A stretch of DNA of 64,000 nt from Rehmannia glutinosa (lineage: Eukaryota > Streptophyta > Magnoliopsida > Lamiales > Orobanchaceae), in the NCBI GenBank assembly GCA_016081115.2, contig CM071930.1, positions 10,397,419-10,461,418 of the forward strand, read 5' to 3'. Under the pieces are notes generated by a model. It had not been told where the DNA came from. It searched no databases and saw only the letters and a list, made by a program, of their open reading frames with translations. Below are positions 46,640 through 58,816 of the stretch, in pieces (within the stretch, counting starts at the first letter, position 1; every line of letters begins with the position of its first letter). The translations under genes were made by a program, and so were the position numbers.

Positions 46640-47270
46640 TACAATAAATGAGGCCATGAGAAACCACCAACAACTATAAGAAAACAACATTTAGATTGTT
46701 TGTCCATGAAACCACCAACCAAAGAATATTTATATTCAATACATCCCTCATCCTCAGGTCAATGGTTCAAAATAAATGTAAAGATTTGATCATTTGAAGA
46801 GCCTTCCAGAAATTGCAATGGCCAAGTTGTCAGTGAAGACGATGAGCATTAATTAAAGTAAAAGGTTCTTTAATGAAGAGAGAGCTTTTAACTTCCTTTC
46901 AAGGCAACATCAGAGCACTCATTGACTCGTGCTTCACTTGTATTTATTTCTCATAATGAGCCCAAAATGCCCGGCCAAGAAAAATATTGCAATATTGTCT
47001 TCAAATGAACCCCACTGTCTTGGTAACTGAAAGCCACAGCACAGGACTCCATATTTAGTCCAATCCTCAAGATCCATTTGTTCATTTTTATACACTCTTT
47101 AAAAGCACACCTACCCATAAACCAAACCCCATTTTTGTAACTTAAAAAATACCACAATTTCCACTCTAATTTGCAGTTCCAAAGATAACAAACATTAAGA
47201 AAAGGATAATTAATACTACTTTTAGGAAAAGCAACCCCCACCACACACCAATCCTTCTATACACGATTAC
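46640..47270. other. Spacer 3' of the receptor kinase gene
   Basis: One 97-codon minus-strand frame (46951-47244) has no recognisable product. Nothing else stands out. Confidence 0.4.
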
Positions 47271-47279
47271 AAACTTTGA

Positions 47280-47477
47280 AGGATTAATTACAAAATATAC
47301 CCGAAATTTAGTCTATTTACAGAAAGACCCCACTATCTTTCAAAATTACAATTTTTTTAAGGAAATACAAACCTTCTTGTCCTTGTAATGTCTTTAAGGG
47401 AAATTTGTAATTTTGAAAGATAATTGAGCTTTTATGTAATTAGGTCAAAATTCAAGGGATGATTTTGTAATTATCCC
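47280..47477. mobile_element. 198-bp fold-back MITE with 8-bp TSD
   Basis: Arms 'ggattaattacaaaatatac' and, in reverse complement, 'gggataattacaaaatcatc' continue to pair to 'tatctttcaaaattacaa' (about 75 bases per arm). AACTTTGA is repeated exactly at 47272-47279 and 47478-47485, as in hAT-type insertions. It lies just beyond the 3' end of the receptor kinase gene. Confidence 0.75.
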
Positions 47478-47629
47478 AACTTTGAGAACACATCACATTG
47501 AAGTAAAAAGTAAAACCCAAAACCCACCACTAAATAAAATACATAAGGGCAAAAGAGAAAATCAACACAAAACACCCAATTAAAGACTGAAAGCTAAGAA
47601 CATTCCCATGACTACTAAGAAATCACCCC

Positions 47630-50600
47630 TCAAATGCTTAGAAGATCTGGTGGTGGTGGTGAAGTAGGAGACTCTAAACTGGTTGTTGGAGGAGGCGAGG
47701 CGGCAGCGGCCGAATCTCCCACCTTGCCACCAGGCGGCTTGGGAAGTTCGGTTAGAATCTGAACCACTTCGCGCATTGTGGGCCGTTCGACTGCCTGTTC
47801 TTCCACACAAAGCATTGCGACGTAGAAAACATGCATCACTTCATGAAGTGGGACGGTCGGGAGTCTCGGGTCGAGTACCTTGAGTACGCCTTCTTTAATG
47901 CCGTCCGTCATTTTCCGAACCCATTGGACGATATCAACACCATCGCCAAACTCTCCGACCGGCTTTCTGCCGGTGACAAGTTCTAAGAGAACTACACCGA
48001 AGCTGTATACATCGCTCTTTTCATCGACCTTGAGGGTGTACGCATATTCTGCGGAAAGAGATGATAATTAATCAATCAAACTTAACAAACATTAATATGT
48101 GCGGGTTAATTATACTAAACCCCTTAACTATACGAGTTATTGCACTTTGCCCCCTTAACATTTTCGGGACATGAACTTAACATTTTTTGTACTCTTTACT
48201 TCCTCTACAGGGTATCGTGTGAGGAAAACACTAAGTTCAGGGGGCAAAGTATAATTTATACTAAATGTATTGGGTATGTACAGACAGATGATGAATGAAA
48301 TTAATCAGATAGAAACTCAAGTGTATGAGTAAAGTTGTTAGCTATGGATATGCTATTCAATCTGAAGTTTCTACCCAATAAGTACCAAAGTCGTCTCACT
48401 ATCATTTTCATGCTGACCACATTTAATAAGAAACGCCTATCATTGGTGTTCATTTCCAACTAATATCCAATGGTAGTTGAATGCTAATAACAAAATGCGA
48501 TACTATTTATATTAAAATTCAGACTCAGCACCTTAATTGGTAAGTACGCATGCAATTCAATTCAAAATGCGATACTATTTATACTAATAACAAATGAATT
48601 GCTACTAGATATCTTCCTCAAAACATAAACCAGTCAAAAGTCAGATTAAATAGCATAAAAAGATCATTATCTCCAAAAACATCAGATTTAAAATAATCAA
48701 CAAATTGCAAAATCGAAATAGAGATTCAAAATTACCTGGAGCAATATATCCATAAGAACCAGCAATAGCTGACATGCACTCCGATGTCCCTGAATCTTGC
48801 AAGAACTTCGCGAGTCCAAAATCAGCAACATGAGCTTCAAAACCCGAATCCAAGAGAATATTGTTCGATTTAACATCACGATGAACGATCAACGGTGAGC
48901 AATCATGATGAAGATAACAAAGACCCTTTGCAGACTCCACAGCAATCTTATACCTAGTATCCCAATGCAAATGGCCTCCTTTCTTGCCATGAAGCATCTC
49001 CCCTAAACTACCATTAGGCATATATTCATAAACCAAAAGATTCGTCTCATGATTCGAACAAAAACCCAATAATCTAACAATGTGCCTATGCCTAATCCTG
49101 CCCAGAGTCTGTATCTCAGCATTAAACCCGTGATCATGCGAAGAGCCTCTGCTCATAACCGGCAATCTTTTCACCGCCACTTGTTCGCCACTCGGCATGA
49201 TCCCCTTGTAAACAATACCAGCACCTCCTTTTCCAATAATATTATCCTCTTTAAGACTATCAAGAACATCATCACAGGTAAAATCCAATCTTTGGAAAGC
49301 GGTAAGCTTCCAAGCACGAGCGTCGCTAGCTTTTTCAGCGATCGCGCTTTAATAATCGCGGCAACAGCAAAGACAATCGAACAAACTAACAATCCGATTA
49401 CGAGCAAAAGTTTCATTGAAGGAGTGAAAGTGCTTTTCTCATGTGGCTTTTCAGCCCCATTGGCAATGCCCTCTTTGCAAGGCCCCAAATATGGGCCGCA
49501 TAGATTGGGATTGCCTAAAAACGAAGTGTAATTGAAATAACTGAACTGACCACTCCCAGGAACTAAACCGGAAAAATTGTTATACGAAAAATCAACAGAA
49601 GTTAAACTCTGCATTGCAGAAATTGTAGAAGGAATGCTACCCACCAAATTATTTCTTGATAAATTCAAGTAGTTTAAAATCCTCATACCAGTGATCTCTG
49701 CCGGAATTTCACCGGAGAGATGATTCCGGCTGAGATCGACAAACGTCAACAGCTTACACCGGCTTATCTCCGGCGCAATGGGGCCTGAGAATTCGTTGTG
49801 ACTGAAATCCAGCTTTGACAGCTGCTGTAATTTGCCTATTTCAGCTGGAATCCTCCCGGAAAACTTATTTCCGTCCAGCAAAAGCTTCTGAACACCGGCG
49901 AAATTCCCAATACTCGGCGGCAAAGGCCCGGTTAGATGATTGTTGGAAAGACTAATTTGCCCCAGAGTTGTCGACAATCCATCTGTCTCAGGAAAAGCAC
50001 CAGATAGAAGATTGTCTTGAAGCTCAACTTGAGTTAGCTTCGGCAACCTCAATAGCCCTCTTGGAATTGATCCGTTTAGATAATTTTCGCCCATTCGGAC
50101 CCGACTCAGAGAATCGCACTGACCCAGTGATTCTGGAATCGGGCCGAATAGGAAGTTCCCCAGAGTGATTAATGTGTGAAGATGATTACCGTTACAGAGA
50201 TTTGGGGGTAAATTTCCTGTCAATTTGTTGGAACTAACGTCTACTTCCTGCAATTTTCCGTTGGTACCTAAACTTTGAGGAATGCTTCCAGTAAAGTTGT
50301 TTTCCCATAACTGTAACACCTGCAACTCCGGCAACTCGCCAATAAAGTCCGGGATTGAGCCGGTAAACTTGTTTCTGAAAAGATTTAAGAGAGTTATGTT
50401 TTTAAGTTGGGCGAATGAGGGCGGTATTTCACCGGAAAGCATGTTGTTCGACAGATCCAGTGATTTCAAGCTCTTCAAGTTGCCGAGCTCCGGTGTTAAA
50501 CCTCCCGAGAGTCCATTCACTTGGAGGAACAGAGTGTCGAGATTTTGCAATTTCCCGATTTCTGCAGGAATCTCGCCGGTGAGACCGCAGTTTGCTGCAT

Positions 50601-51329
50601 CGAACCGCACCAGATTTGACAGATTTCCGATCTCCTTCGGTATTCCACCGGAGAATGTGTTGTAGTACCCAATATAAAGCTCCTTGAGTTGAGTTATGTT
50701 TCCGATCTCCGGCGGAATGGCTCCGGTGAGTTCATTTCCCGAAACGGCCAGGTATTCGAGATTAGGAATGAGCCAAACTCCGGGGGGATTTCACCTGAGA
50801 AGAAGTTCCCGCCAAGATGCAAATGGCGGAGACTGGTGAGCAAATACGCTTGTGAAGGGAAGTCTCCGGTCATGTTATTGTTGTAAAGGTCGAGAACTTG
50901 GAGGTTTTTGAGGCGGTAGAGTTGTGTGGGGAAACTGAGGTTGAACGCATTGTTGGAGAGGTTGAGATACCGAATGTTGGGGATGTCGGAGATTTGGGGA
51001 GGGATGGGACCAGAGAGGGAGTTACCGGCGGCGGAGAAGTTGACGAGAAAACGGAGGTGGCCCACGTCAGGTGACAGAATGCCGGTGAGACTGAGTTCCG
51101 AGATGTCGATAGCCGTCACGTGCCGCCGGTAGGGATCGCACGTGACTCCCCGCCACGTGCAGTGGTTGGTGGTGGCGTTCCACGACGCCAGGGCGGACTG
51201 CGGGTCATCGGTGATGGCGGCTTTTATGGATAGCAACGCGCGGTATTCCGGCATCCGGTTCGGCCTTGCGGCGGCGGAACGGCGATGGTGGAGATGGAAA
51301 ATGAGGAAGATAAGTAGGAGGAAACGCAT
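47630..51329 (-). CDS. BAM1: LRR receptor-like kinase, BAM1/CLAVATA1 class (frame broken twice)
   Basis: BAM/CLV1 receptors sit in the plasma membrane, bind CLE peptides and control stem-cell pools and anther development. Exon 1 is 51329-48736, the intron 48735-48049 (GT...AG), exon 2 48048-47630; the split codon gives the Glu of APE. Domains in order: signal peptide (MRFLLLIFLIF), cap, about 20 extracellular LRRs (SLTGILSPDVGHLRFL to NNFSGLVPGSGQFSYFNYTS), one membrane span near residues 640-662 (LLLVIGLLVCSIVFAVAAII), kinase with GKGGAG (~700), VAVK (~721), HRD (~818), DFG (~837) and APE, and the BAM-like C-terminus PPPPDLLSI. Two single-base losses, near 50775 (ggctcattcc) and near 49325 (ctgaaaaagcta), shift the frame. 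Allowing for them the length is 1004 residues, as in Arabidopsis BAM1 (about 1000). They are either base errors or very recent mutations. A CLV1-type paralogue is less likely, as similarity to BAM1 is higher throughout. Confidence 0.95.
48102..48270. mobile_element. MITE-like inverted repeat in the receptor kinase intron
   Basis: 'actttgcccccttaaca' on the left and 'ttcagggggcaaagt' on the right pair, with 'aattatactaaa' and its mirror at the ends. The arms resemble those of the element at 13957-15772 ('actaaacccc...gcactttgcc'). It sits wholly inside the 687-bp intron. Confidence 0.45.
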
Positions 51330-51530
51330 TTTCCGTGTTTCCAGCTTTCCCTCGGTTTTTGTGTGTGTGTTGTGTGTTTTTCCCTACTACTGAGTGTAGC
51401 TTTTTGATTTGGAGAGGAGGAGAAAGAAGGACAGTGAAACTGAAATGAAGAGGGGGAAAAAGTGTGAGCCCAAATTCTTTTCTTTTTTTTTTTTCTTTAA
51501 ATTTTTCTAATATCTTTTTTTTTTCTTTGG
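51330..51530 (-). promoter_or_regulatory. CT/GA-rich 5' leader of the receptor kinase gene
   Basis: Upstream of the ATG the transcript strand carries pyrimidine-rich blocks ('ccttctttctcctcctctcc') common in plant core promoters and leaders. No clear TATA box was found. Confidence 0.4.
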
Positions 51531-51689
51531 ATAACTTAGCTTGGAGAAGTAGAATGTATCTGCGAAATCTTGACCGACCAATATTATTATTGGTAGAGTC
51601 TGATGACTTACAACTAGGTCCTCCAACCTGAAAATTTGATCTCCCCTCGAATCCAGCTCACACGAACGATATTCAATATAAGTTCCAAC

Positions 51690-52326
51690 TAGGGGTGTCA
51701 ATTTCTTAATTCCGACACCTAACCTCATATGAAATTAATGGGTATGAATGCGAGGCTTCATAAATCATAGGTCCGAGTCGAATCGGTCGAACCCGAATAA
51801 CCTTGTCAATTAAACATGTTGAGTTCGGACAACCTACTATGACACATTTAACCCGTTCAAATCGTTTGTGAATTTAAAATAAAACTATGTAAATAATCAA
51901 TTGTAGGAAGAAACAAAAAAACAAGACATGTTTTTAAAACATAATTGTTAAAACATTCTTAATTATGCATGTTATTATTAATTTGCATGTTTTTTTGTAT
52001 GTTGTCATCAAAATATGATCTGTATATTATGTTATTTATGCAATTATGTTTTTATTTTGTATGTTGTGAATTGTGATATTTTTTATTGATTAAATAGAAT
52101 GTCATTGTTGTTGATTTAAAAAAAATTATTCAGTTGAAACTATTAAATGTACATAAAAATAATTTTATTAAACGGTATGTCGGATTTGTGTTACCTGTGC
52201 AATGAACAATGTGCCTGGTTCTGTTCAAGATTCGACACAAAAATTTAAAGGGTTAGGTCAAGATTAGCTTATTTTGACTCATGCACTGGGATTAAAACCC
52301 GAACCCAACCCAAATTGACACCACTA
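51690..52326. mobile_element. 637-bp hAT MITE, 8-bp TSD (7/8 match)
   Basis: Ends TAGGGGTGTCAATTT and TAGTGGTGTCAATTT (reverse complement of the right end) are bordered by gttccaac (51682-51689) and gttcctac (52327-52334). Subterminal 'gaacccgaa'/'aacccgaaccc' words and an AT-rich core match plant hAT derivatives. It lies about 360 bp upstream of the receptor kinase ATG. Confidence 0.82.
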
Positions 52327-52376
52327 GTTCCTACCATGTCCTTTACAAGTACAGAAATACCCCTATCTCCCTTTTT

Positions 52377-52624
52377 AAAAAAAGGATGAACCCCATCCCT
52401 GATGGCCACTACTGTTGTTGCCCTAGAACTTCGTGGAGGATCTGAAGTGCGGGTTATGCCTCAACTAGTCAGGGTCCTTGGGCTACCGAAGACCGAGTCA
52501 CCACACAAGAAGTTCTCTCCTCCGCCTCAGTAAATCGTTACAGAGGGATTCAAATAACCACACTATGGGTCTTGGTAAAGCACATCACGTCACCCAGCCT
52601 TTACAGGCTGAAATGCGCCCTTAA
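52377..52624 (-). mobile_element. SINE-like retroposon with 15-bp TSD
   Basis: CCTATCTCCCTTTTT (52362-52376) and CCTATATCCCTTTTT (52625-52639) flank a 248-bp block that is far more GC-rich than its surroundings. On the minus strand it begins with a hairpin (cagcctgtaaaggctg), has a weak B-box-like 'atttgaatccc' and ends in a T run, as some plant SINEs do. Family unknown. Confidence 0.5.
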
Positions 52625-52639
52625 CCTATATCCCTTTTT

Positions 52640-53254
52640 CGCTTTTTGCTTTCTGGTTTTGGGTGTTGAGGGTTGTTTGGGTATTGGAGTTTGGGAATCG
52701 GGAAAATAGGAAAAGGGAATCAAAAAACAGAAGAATTTGAATATTTGGTTGTAAAAATGTACGTATACCGTAGGAATCAGGGAAGATTTGAAAGGCCCCA
52801 ATATTATTTATCTTTTAAAAAGTTTGTCAAGGGGAATAATCTTTTTCGGTGTCTTAAAAGTGTCATATTTTTGTAGTTTTGTTTTCGGATAAATGGGCTA
52901 TTCTGACAACATTTAGATGGATTTGCTTGCTTTTTCTGCCCGGAAAAGAGAAAGTGAAGCATGGGAATTTTCCCTTTTTCGTCACTAAGCGAATTAGCAA
53001 GTTTATGTTTCTCAAAAAAAAAAAAAAATAGTAAGTTTATGGGTTATCCAAACGGAGTGTAAAGGTTGCATTTGCAATCAATTTTTCTTTTTTATAGTAT
53101 AGATAAATCAAGGTATAAATGAATGGAATTGATATGAACCATTATTGTTGAAATTGTATGATTTTATGCAGCTCGAAAAAATAAATTGAAGTTAAATGAC
53201 TTTTATTTCAATCGAATATGATTGGAGTGAATAGTTTGATCATTTTACACTTAA
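52640..53254. other. Spacer, nothing recognised
   Basis: AT-rich sequence with a poly(A) run near 53015; no supported feature. Confidence 0.5.
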
Positions 53255-54012
53255 TTATTCTTTGGGAAGTGATAAATGGCCATATTATGGCCATCCATAA
53301 AGTAGGTGGATTATTTTAATTAATAATTAATGATGTTTATGTTAATAGAATGACTTTACAACCCTTATATTATTTGGCTCCAAATTAGCATGTACATTGC
53401 GCCAATTTACATGCAATTTGTTTTAAGAGAAGTTTACATTTAATTTTGCCAACAATGATATTAAATTATGTAATACTAAGAAATTATTTACAAAAATCAT
53501 TTTAATTATTATTTTTAATTTATATAATATTATTATCTATTTAAGACTTATAAATAACTTTTATTTAAACTTTAATTCTATGTAATTTTAAAATTTTAAT
53601 GAAAGATTAAAAAAAATTAACACCTCATATTTTGTAGTAATAATCTATTGTGTGATTGATAATATTGAATAAATTTTTGTTTGATAATTAGAATTCTCGC
53701 AATATTATTCACGACTATGACATATTTTGTGATAATTTAATCGTGCTATGTGGATTCAAAACGATCTTGTTATTCGAATTTTGATATATTACCATATGAA
53801 AATTTTATTCTCGATTTTAAGATGTAAAATTATTTCTAAATTTCAATATTTGGTTTTATTTGAAAATTATTCCTTAGTTTCAAATTTCATTTTCATCTTA
53901 TTGTGACTTACCTTACAACAAACTTATCTTATTGTAACTTGACTTATAGTTCAATTTGTTCAGTTATAATTAGGATTGACTTAATAATAGCTTAAATCGT
54001 TATAGTTCAAAT

Positions 54013-54210
54013 CTTGAATTATAATTCAGAATAAATCAATAGTATCACATATATATATATATATATATCTTGAATCATATAGTTCAACTGTTCATTCTGA
54101 ATAAACTCAATAACATCACATATATACCATGAATCATATAGTTCAATTATCATTGAAAATGGATAGAATGGTTGGTATCCTTTTATATCATGAATCATAT
54201 AGTTCAATTG
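54013..54210. repeat. 60-bp tandem repeats
   Basis: 'tgaatcatatagttcaa' recurs at 54071, 54130 and 54191, spaced 60 bp, with a degenerate first copy; intervening sequence is partly conserved ('gaataaactcaataacatc'). Confidence 0.75.
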
Positions 54211-54460
54211 TTCAATTGTAATTATAATTGAATGATAAGACTAAGAGTATCAGTTTATATGTCCAGCATCATGTAATTCAATTATAATTTGGATTGTATA
54301 TGTTTTTTTAAAATAATGATTATATATATGTTTGAGTGTGTGATATGCATTTTTTTTATAAAATAAACAAAAAAAATAGGATCATATTTATATACATTAA
54401 TCGATTTGTTATCTACGTGATATATATACACTATCACACGTGATATTATATCTAAAGACT

Positions 54461-55557
54461 ATATATCGGCTAATTTATTAAACTAAAGTATTTTTAAAAT
54501 CCATTTAATTAATTAATGCCAAAAAACGAAACCTTAATCATATCGGTGAAAACAATGTTCATAACTCTGTTTTCTCAATTTTCTCTTTTTTTCTGAAAAT
54601 TTAAAAAACAGAGTTCACAACTCTGTTTTCTAATTTATTTATATTTTTAATTATTTTTTGAGAAAATTTATTTAATTATTTTATTACTTTCTTAAAATCA
54701 ATTTTCAGAAATAATTTTTTATTTAAAAAAACTTGAACTTAATTAAATTTTTTACTTTACAAATTTGAAAATACAAACACCATTTATCAGATAAGTGTAA
54801 CTGATTTTTGCTCAAAATTTAAAAAAACACTAGAATTTAGAATGAATATAGAAACACAACTAGAATAGTAAACACGATTACTAATGCCAGTTGTTATCGA
54901 GTTTGGGCCGTTATTGAGCCGACCCGATAAGAACAATAAGAAATCAGGTCCATATCGGGCCAACCCGGTAAGCCTATTAAACTCGATAACTTAAATAATA
55001 TCTTCTTTTAAATTTTTTTTTTAATTCTAACTTCCTAAGTGACTTTATATGTGATAAGTATTTGAAGAAAAAAATAATATTATACTATATTAGTAAATGG
55101 TTTAATGAGCCAAATGCTCTAAATTGTTCAAATGAGCCAGAGAAATAATAATAAATGAATAAAAAAATATAAATAAATTTACTTATCGGGCTTAATAGGT
55201 CATGCCTGATCTATCGGGTTTTTTATCGTGTCGTGTTTGTACTACTATTTCCAATCTGTTAAGCTTATTGGGTCGTGTTTGGGTTAGTTCAAATTTTTTT
55301 AATAGAAAATAATTTCTAAGAATTCAAAAATATTAAAATATATAAATAAATTTTCTGAAAAAAAATAAAAAATAATAAATAAATTAGAAAATAGAGTTCA
55401 TAACTCTGTTTTCTAATTTCCAAAAAAAAAAAAAGAAAATTGAGAAACAAGAGTTATGAACTCTGTTTTCACCTATATATTAATATTTCTTTTTTTGGTA
55501 TTAATTAGTTAAATAGATTTTAAAATTATTTTAATTTAATAAATTAGCCATATATAT
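54461..55557. mobile_element. Inverted-repeat element with about 270-bp arms, nested in the MULE
   Basis: Left arm 54461-54735 and right arm 55288-55557 are reverse complements with modest divergence: 'ggctaatttattaaactaaa' against 'tttaatttaataaattagcc', then shared 'agagttcataactctgtttt' palindromes, and so on to 'aaaaaacttgaac'. The 550-bp interior has GC-rich 'gggccaacccgg'-type words reminiscent of hAT ends. No target duplication was identified. Confidence 0.7.
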
Positions 55558-56289
55558 CATATCAGTCATTAATCTCTTGTTATTCATTAGCATTTGTGAA
55601 ACATGTCTATTGCCAATAAATACATGTAATCAATTTCAAATTACTTTGGGAGTAACATCGCATCAAATGTAATTTTTCTATTGTAAAATCAATTTTATTT
55701 TCTTTGTTTTAAATAAAGGTGTATTCAATTGCCACATAGTTAAATACTAAAAGTAAATCCCACATTATACCACTTTCTTATCATAGTATACTCAACAAGA
55801 AACAAACGAGGAAATATAATTTTAAATTTGAAAAAACTGTATATTTCTCATTTCAAATTATTTGTTAACATATTTTTTTAATCTCGCATAAAATAAATAT
55901 AAAATCAAAAAATATATTAAAGATGATGAAATTTAAAATTCTGATCATAATCTTAGAATTTTTCTACAAGAAGTGAGCAAAAATTATGTTAAAGAAATGA
56001 GAAAATGAACCACTAGTAAAAGCTTCTATTTGGAAGGCGGGGAAATGAGTTAATTACTGCAAAATCATTTGCTTGGAAAAGTAAAAAGATTAATTGATGA
56101 AGAGAGCGAAACTTGGATTTCAAATTTTAATTAATGAGCTACTTAGGATTAAAGTGAGAAAAGGCAAGGGTACTCTTGTCAAACAAAATATTAAAATTAC
56201 TATAAAACCATTTCATTAATAATGAAAGACGAAACTGACCTTTCTGGCTGGCCACATTATGGCCATTTAGATTTACCCTTATTCTTTTC

Positions 56290-57256
56290 ACAACTTATTA
56301 CATGTGGTACAAACAACAAATGAACAACATTGAAGCGAGTTTTTATAAAGTTAGTGTCGGATAATTTGATTTTGTTTATGAACCATATGATATCAATATG
56401 TAAAAGTATGTTAAAGTAATTTCTCCTTCGTATGAAGGTTCTGTCAAGAAATGCATCTGGCGTAACTTTGTCACTTTGATTATTTTTGTGAATTTTTAGT
56501 GTTAACTAATTTTAGATAATTAATTGACACTATAAACTCCATACCACACACACCACATAGTGAGATAAAGTTCAGTTGATGATGATGATGACGACTTACT
56601 ATACGAGCAAATTTCCAAACAACAAATGAACAACGCACCGATAAAAATAAACAAATGAGCAACGGTAAAGCGAGCTTTTATAAAGTTAGTATCGGATAGT
56701 TTGATTTGGTTATGAACCGTCTGATATCAATATATAAAAATATGTTAAAAGTAAAATGAGAAAGAAAACAAAGAAATAATTTTTGAGAAACACATACAAA
56801 GAATATAAATAAAGCACTATTCCAAAAAATGCTAATAAATATTTAGTTGCTCAAGCATAGTGTTAATTTTATATAGAGTAGTTGTATTTTATAAAGAATT
56901 CTGATAATTTATTGCAAACAATATAAGTAATGATTCATTGCAATTATTCCACGGCCTACCTAAACTCCCATGCGCCATGTATACCAAACAGATATATATC
57001 ATATAATTTATGTTTCATGGTTCATTGTAAACCAATGAAAATATTATAAAGGGCATTGGCTACTTTGTCAAAATTAGATATTGGAAGTTAATCATTTTGC
57101 ATGGTCCCAAGATTTTTGAATTATTAATTGCAAATTATAATTAGAATAAAACAAGATGCTTTAATTTTATAAAACGTCCGAATTCAACATATATATTTTT
57201 AAACATCTTTTAGTAATAAAGCGAATCATTTCTATATTTAATATTTGTTTTAATAA
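56290..57256. other. AT-rich spacer
   Basis: A direct repeat ('cgagtttttataaagttagt' at 56337 and a close copy at 56671) is the only structure noted. Confidence 0.5.
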
Positions 57257-58816
57257 TCTATATATATATATATATAATAGCAGAAGTCCGGAACTTTTAT
57301 TTTCCCGTTCTTTTTGCTTATTATATTAGGAAAAAATTGTAAACATTATAAATGGTAATTATTATAAATTTTTATATTAGGAAAATATTATAAGAAAAGA
57401 TTGTAAATGATATTCCTATTTTGTATGTATATAAATTAGGGAAATATCATAAATGGTATTCCTATTTTATATGTATAAAAATTAGAAAATTTTATTTACT
57501 GGTATTCCTACTTTATACCAAAAGTGAATCTATAGTATCAATTCTATCTATATATAATATATAGATTTTAAAAATTATAAATAGTATTTCACTATAATTG
57601 ATATTAGTATACATCAGTTCTTCTTAAATATATATAACAATGATTTGTTGATTCCATACATTATATCTTCATCAAATATATTGTTTATTTGTTTCAATGG
57701 TATTGATGCAATTTTGTACAATATAATATTAATTAATCAAATTTTAAATACTAATGACTATTCAACTTTCCTAAATTATTTAATAATAGTTAAAATAGAC
57801 GAGTTATGATTTTATGTATCTCTCGCTATTAAATTAATAATTGATTTTTTGTTCAGAGATTTTTTTGGCAGCTTATTAATTATATTGAATCCTCTTATAT
57901 TTATACTACTTAAATTGCATTAGAAAAACACTTTGATATTGTTGAATGTTGATCCTAAATTCGAAGCATAACCACCAAATATGACTCCATCTTCACGTTC
58001 CCCTCTATTTCTGTTTTCATCAAGTGTCCCACCAACATCGACAGTATTATAAACAATATTGTAGATTTGTATGGACAATATTTGGTGAGTTTCTTTTTTG
58101 ATTATTCGTGATAGTTTTGTTGTATTTATTTTTAAGTTGTTTTTGTATAATTTGTTTTTTTTTTATTCCTCATACTAACATATTTTCTCAAATATATTTT
58201 GTGGCAATATTTTTGTGTCAACATATATTTTTCTGTTCATGTATATAAACTTTTATCCCCGCCAACATTGTTTTTTTTTTTTGTTATTAGTTTTACGCTT
58301 TAATTCGCAATTATTGTTTTTTTTTATTCGGCAATAAACTTCTACATACTTATTGTAATGACTTCTTATATTGTTCAATTAGAACATTCATTATAAACTG
58401 TAATTACATTAAAATTTTTGTGTCAAAGATCTTCCATTCGATTCTAAGCCCGAACAATTTAATGGTCTTACACCATTAAATTTTGACCTTTATAATGTGA
58501 ACAGACTCAAATTAAAAGTTAACTATGGATTCAAATTGTTCACATCAAGATTTGAGTCAATTTTTATTGATCGATACATAAACAGTTCATTAATTTGCGA
58601 TTGACTATAATGAAGCGGAAAATTTATATTCAAATAGGTATATTTTATTTTGTTTTTATTATTTTGTCACATGACTCGACTTAACTTAATCAGAGAGCCA
58701 TTCATTCTCGAATCAGTGGGTGATAAGGTATTAATTTTACATTGTTGATTAGATCTTTAATGCATTTCTTTTCTTTTATTTGAAATTTTTATAGATAGCA
58801 AATTAATGACATAGTA

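Larger units (their letters stand above)
53264..56278. mobile_element. 3015-bp non-autonomous MULE with perfect 9-bp TSD
   Basis: TTATTCTTT is duplicated exactly at 53255-53263 and 56279-56287. The TIRs start GGG and share 'taaatggccata' and 'tggcca' (left 'gataaatggccatattatgg'; right, reversed, 'ctaaatggccataatgtggc') over about 33 bases. The 9-bp duplication with such TIRs points to the Mutator superfamily. The interior is AT-rich and non-coding, with a nested inverted-repeat unit (54461-55557). Confidence 0.88.

Noticed and set aside
46951..47244. 97-codon minus-strand open frame
   Set aside because: It is cysteine- and tryptophan-rich with no recognisable family; no splice partners or promoter were seen. 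It could be a decayed exon, but this is not supported.
49968..51132. Several 65-127 codon plus-strand frames
   Set aside because: All lie opposite the LRR region of the receptor kinase and follow its codon periodicity; shadows.
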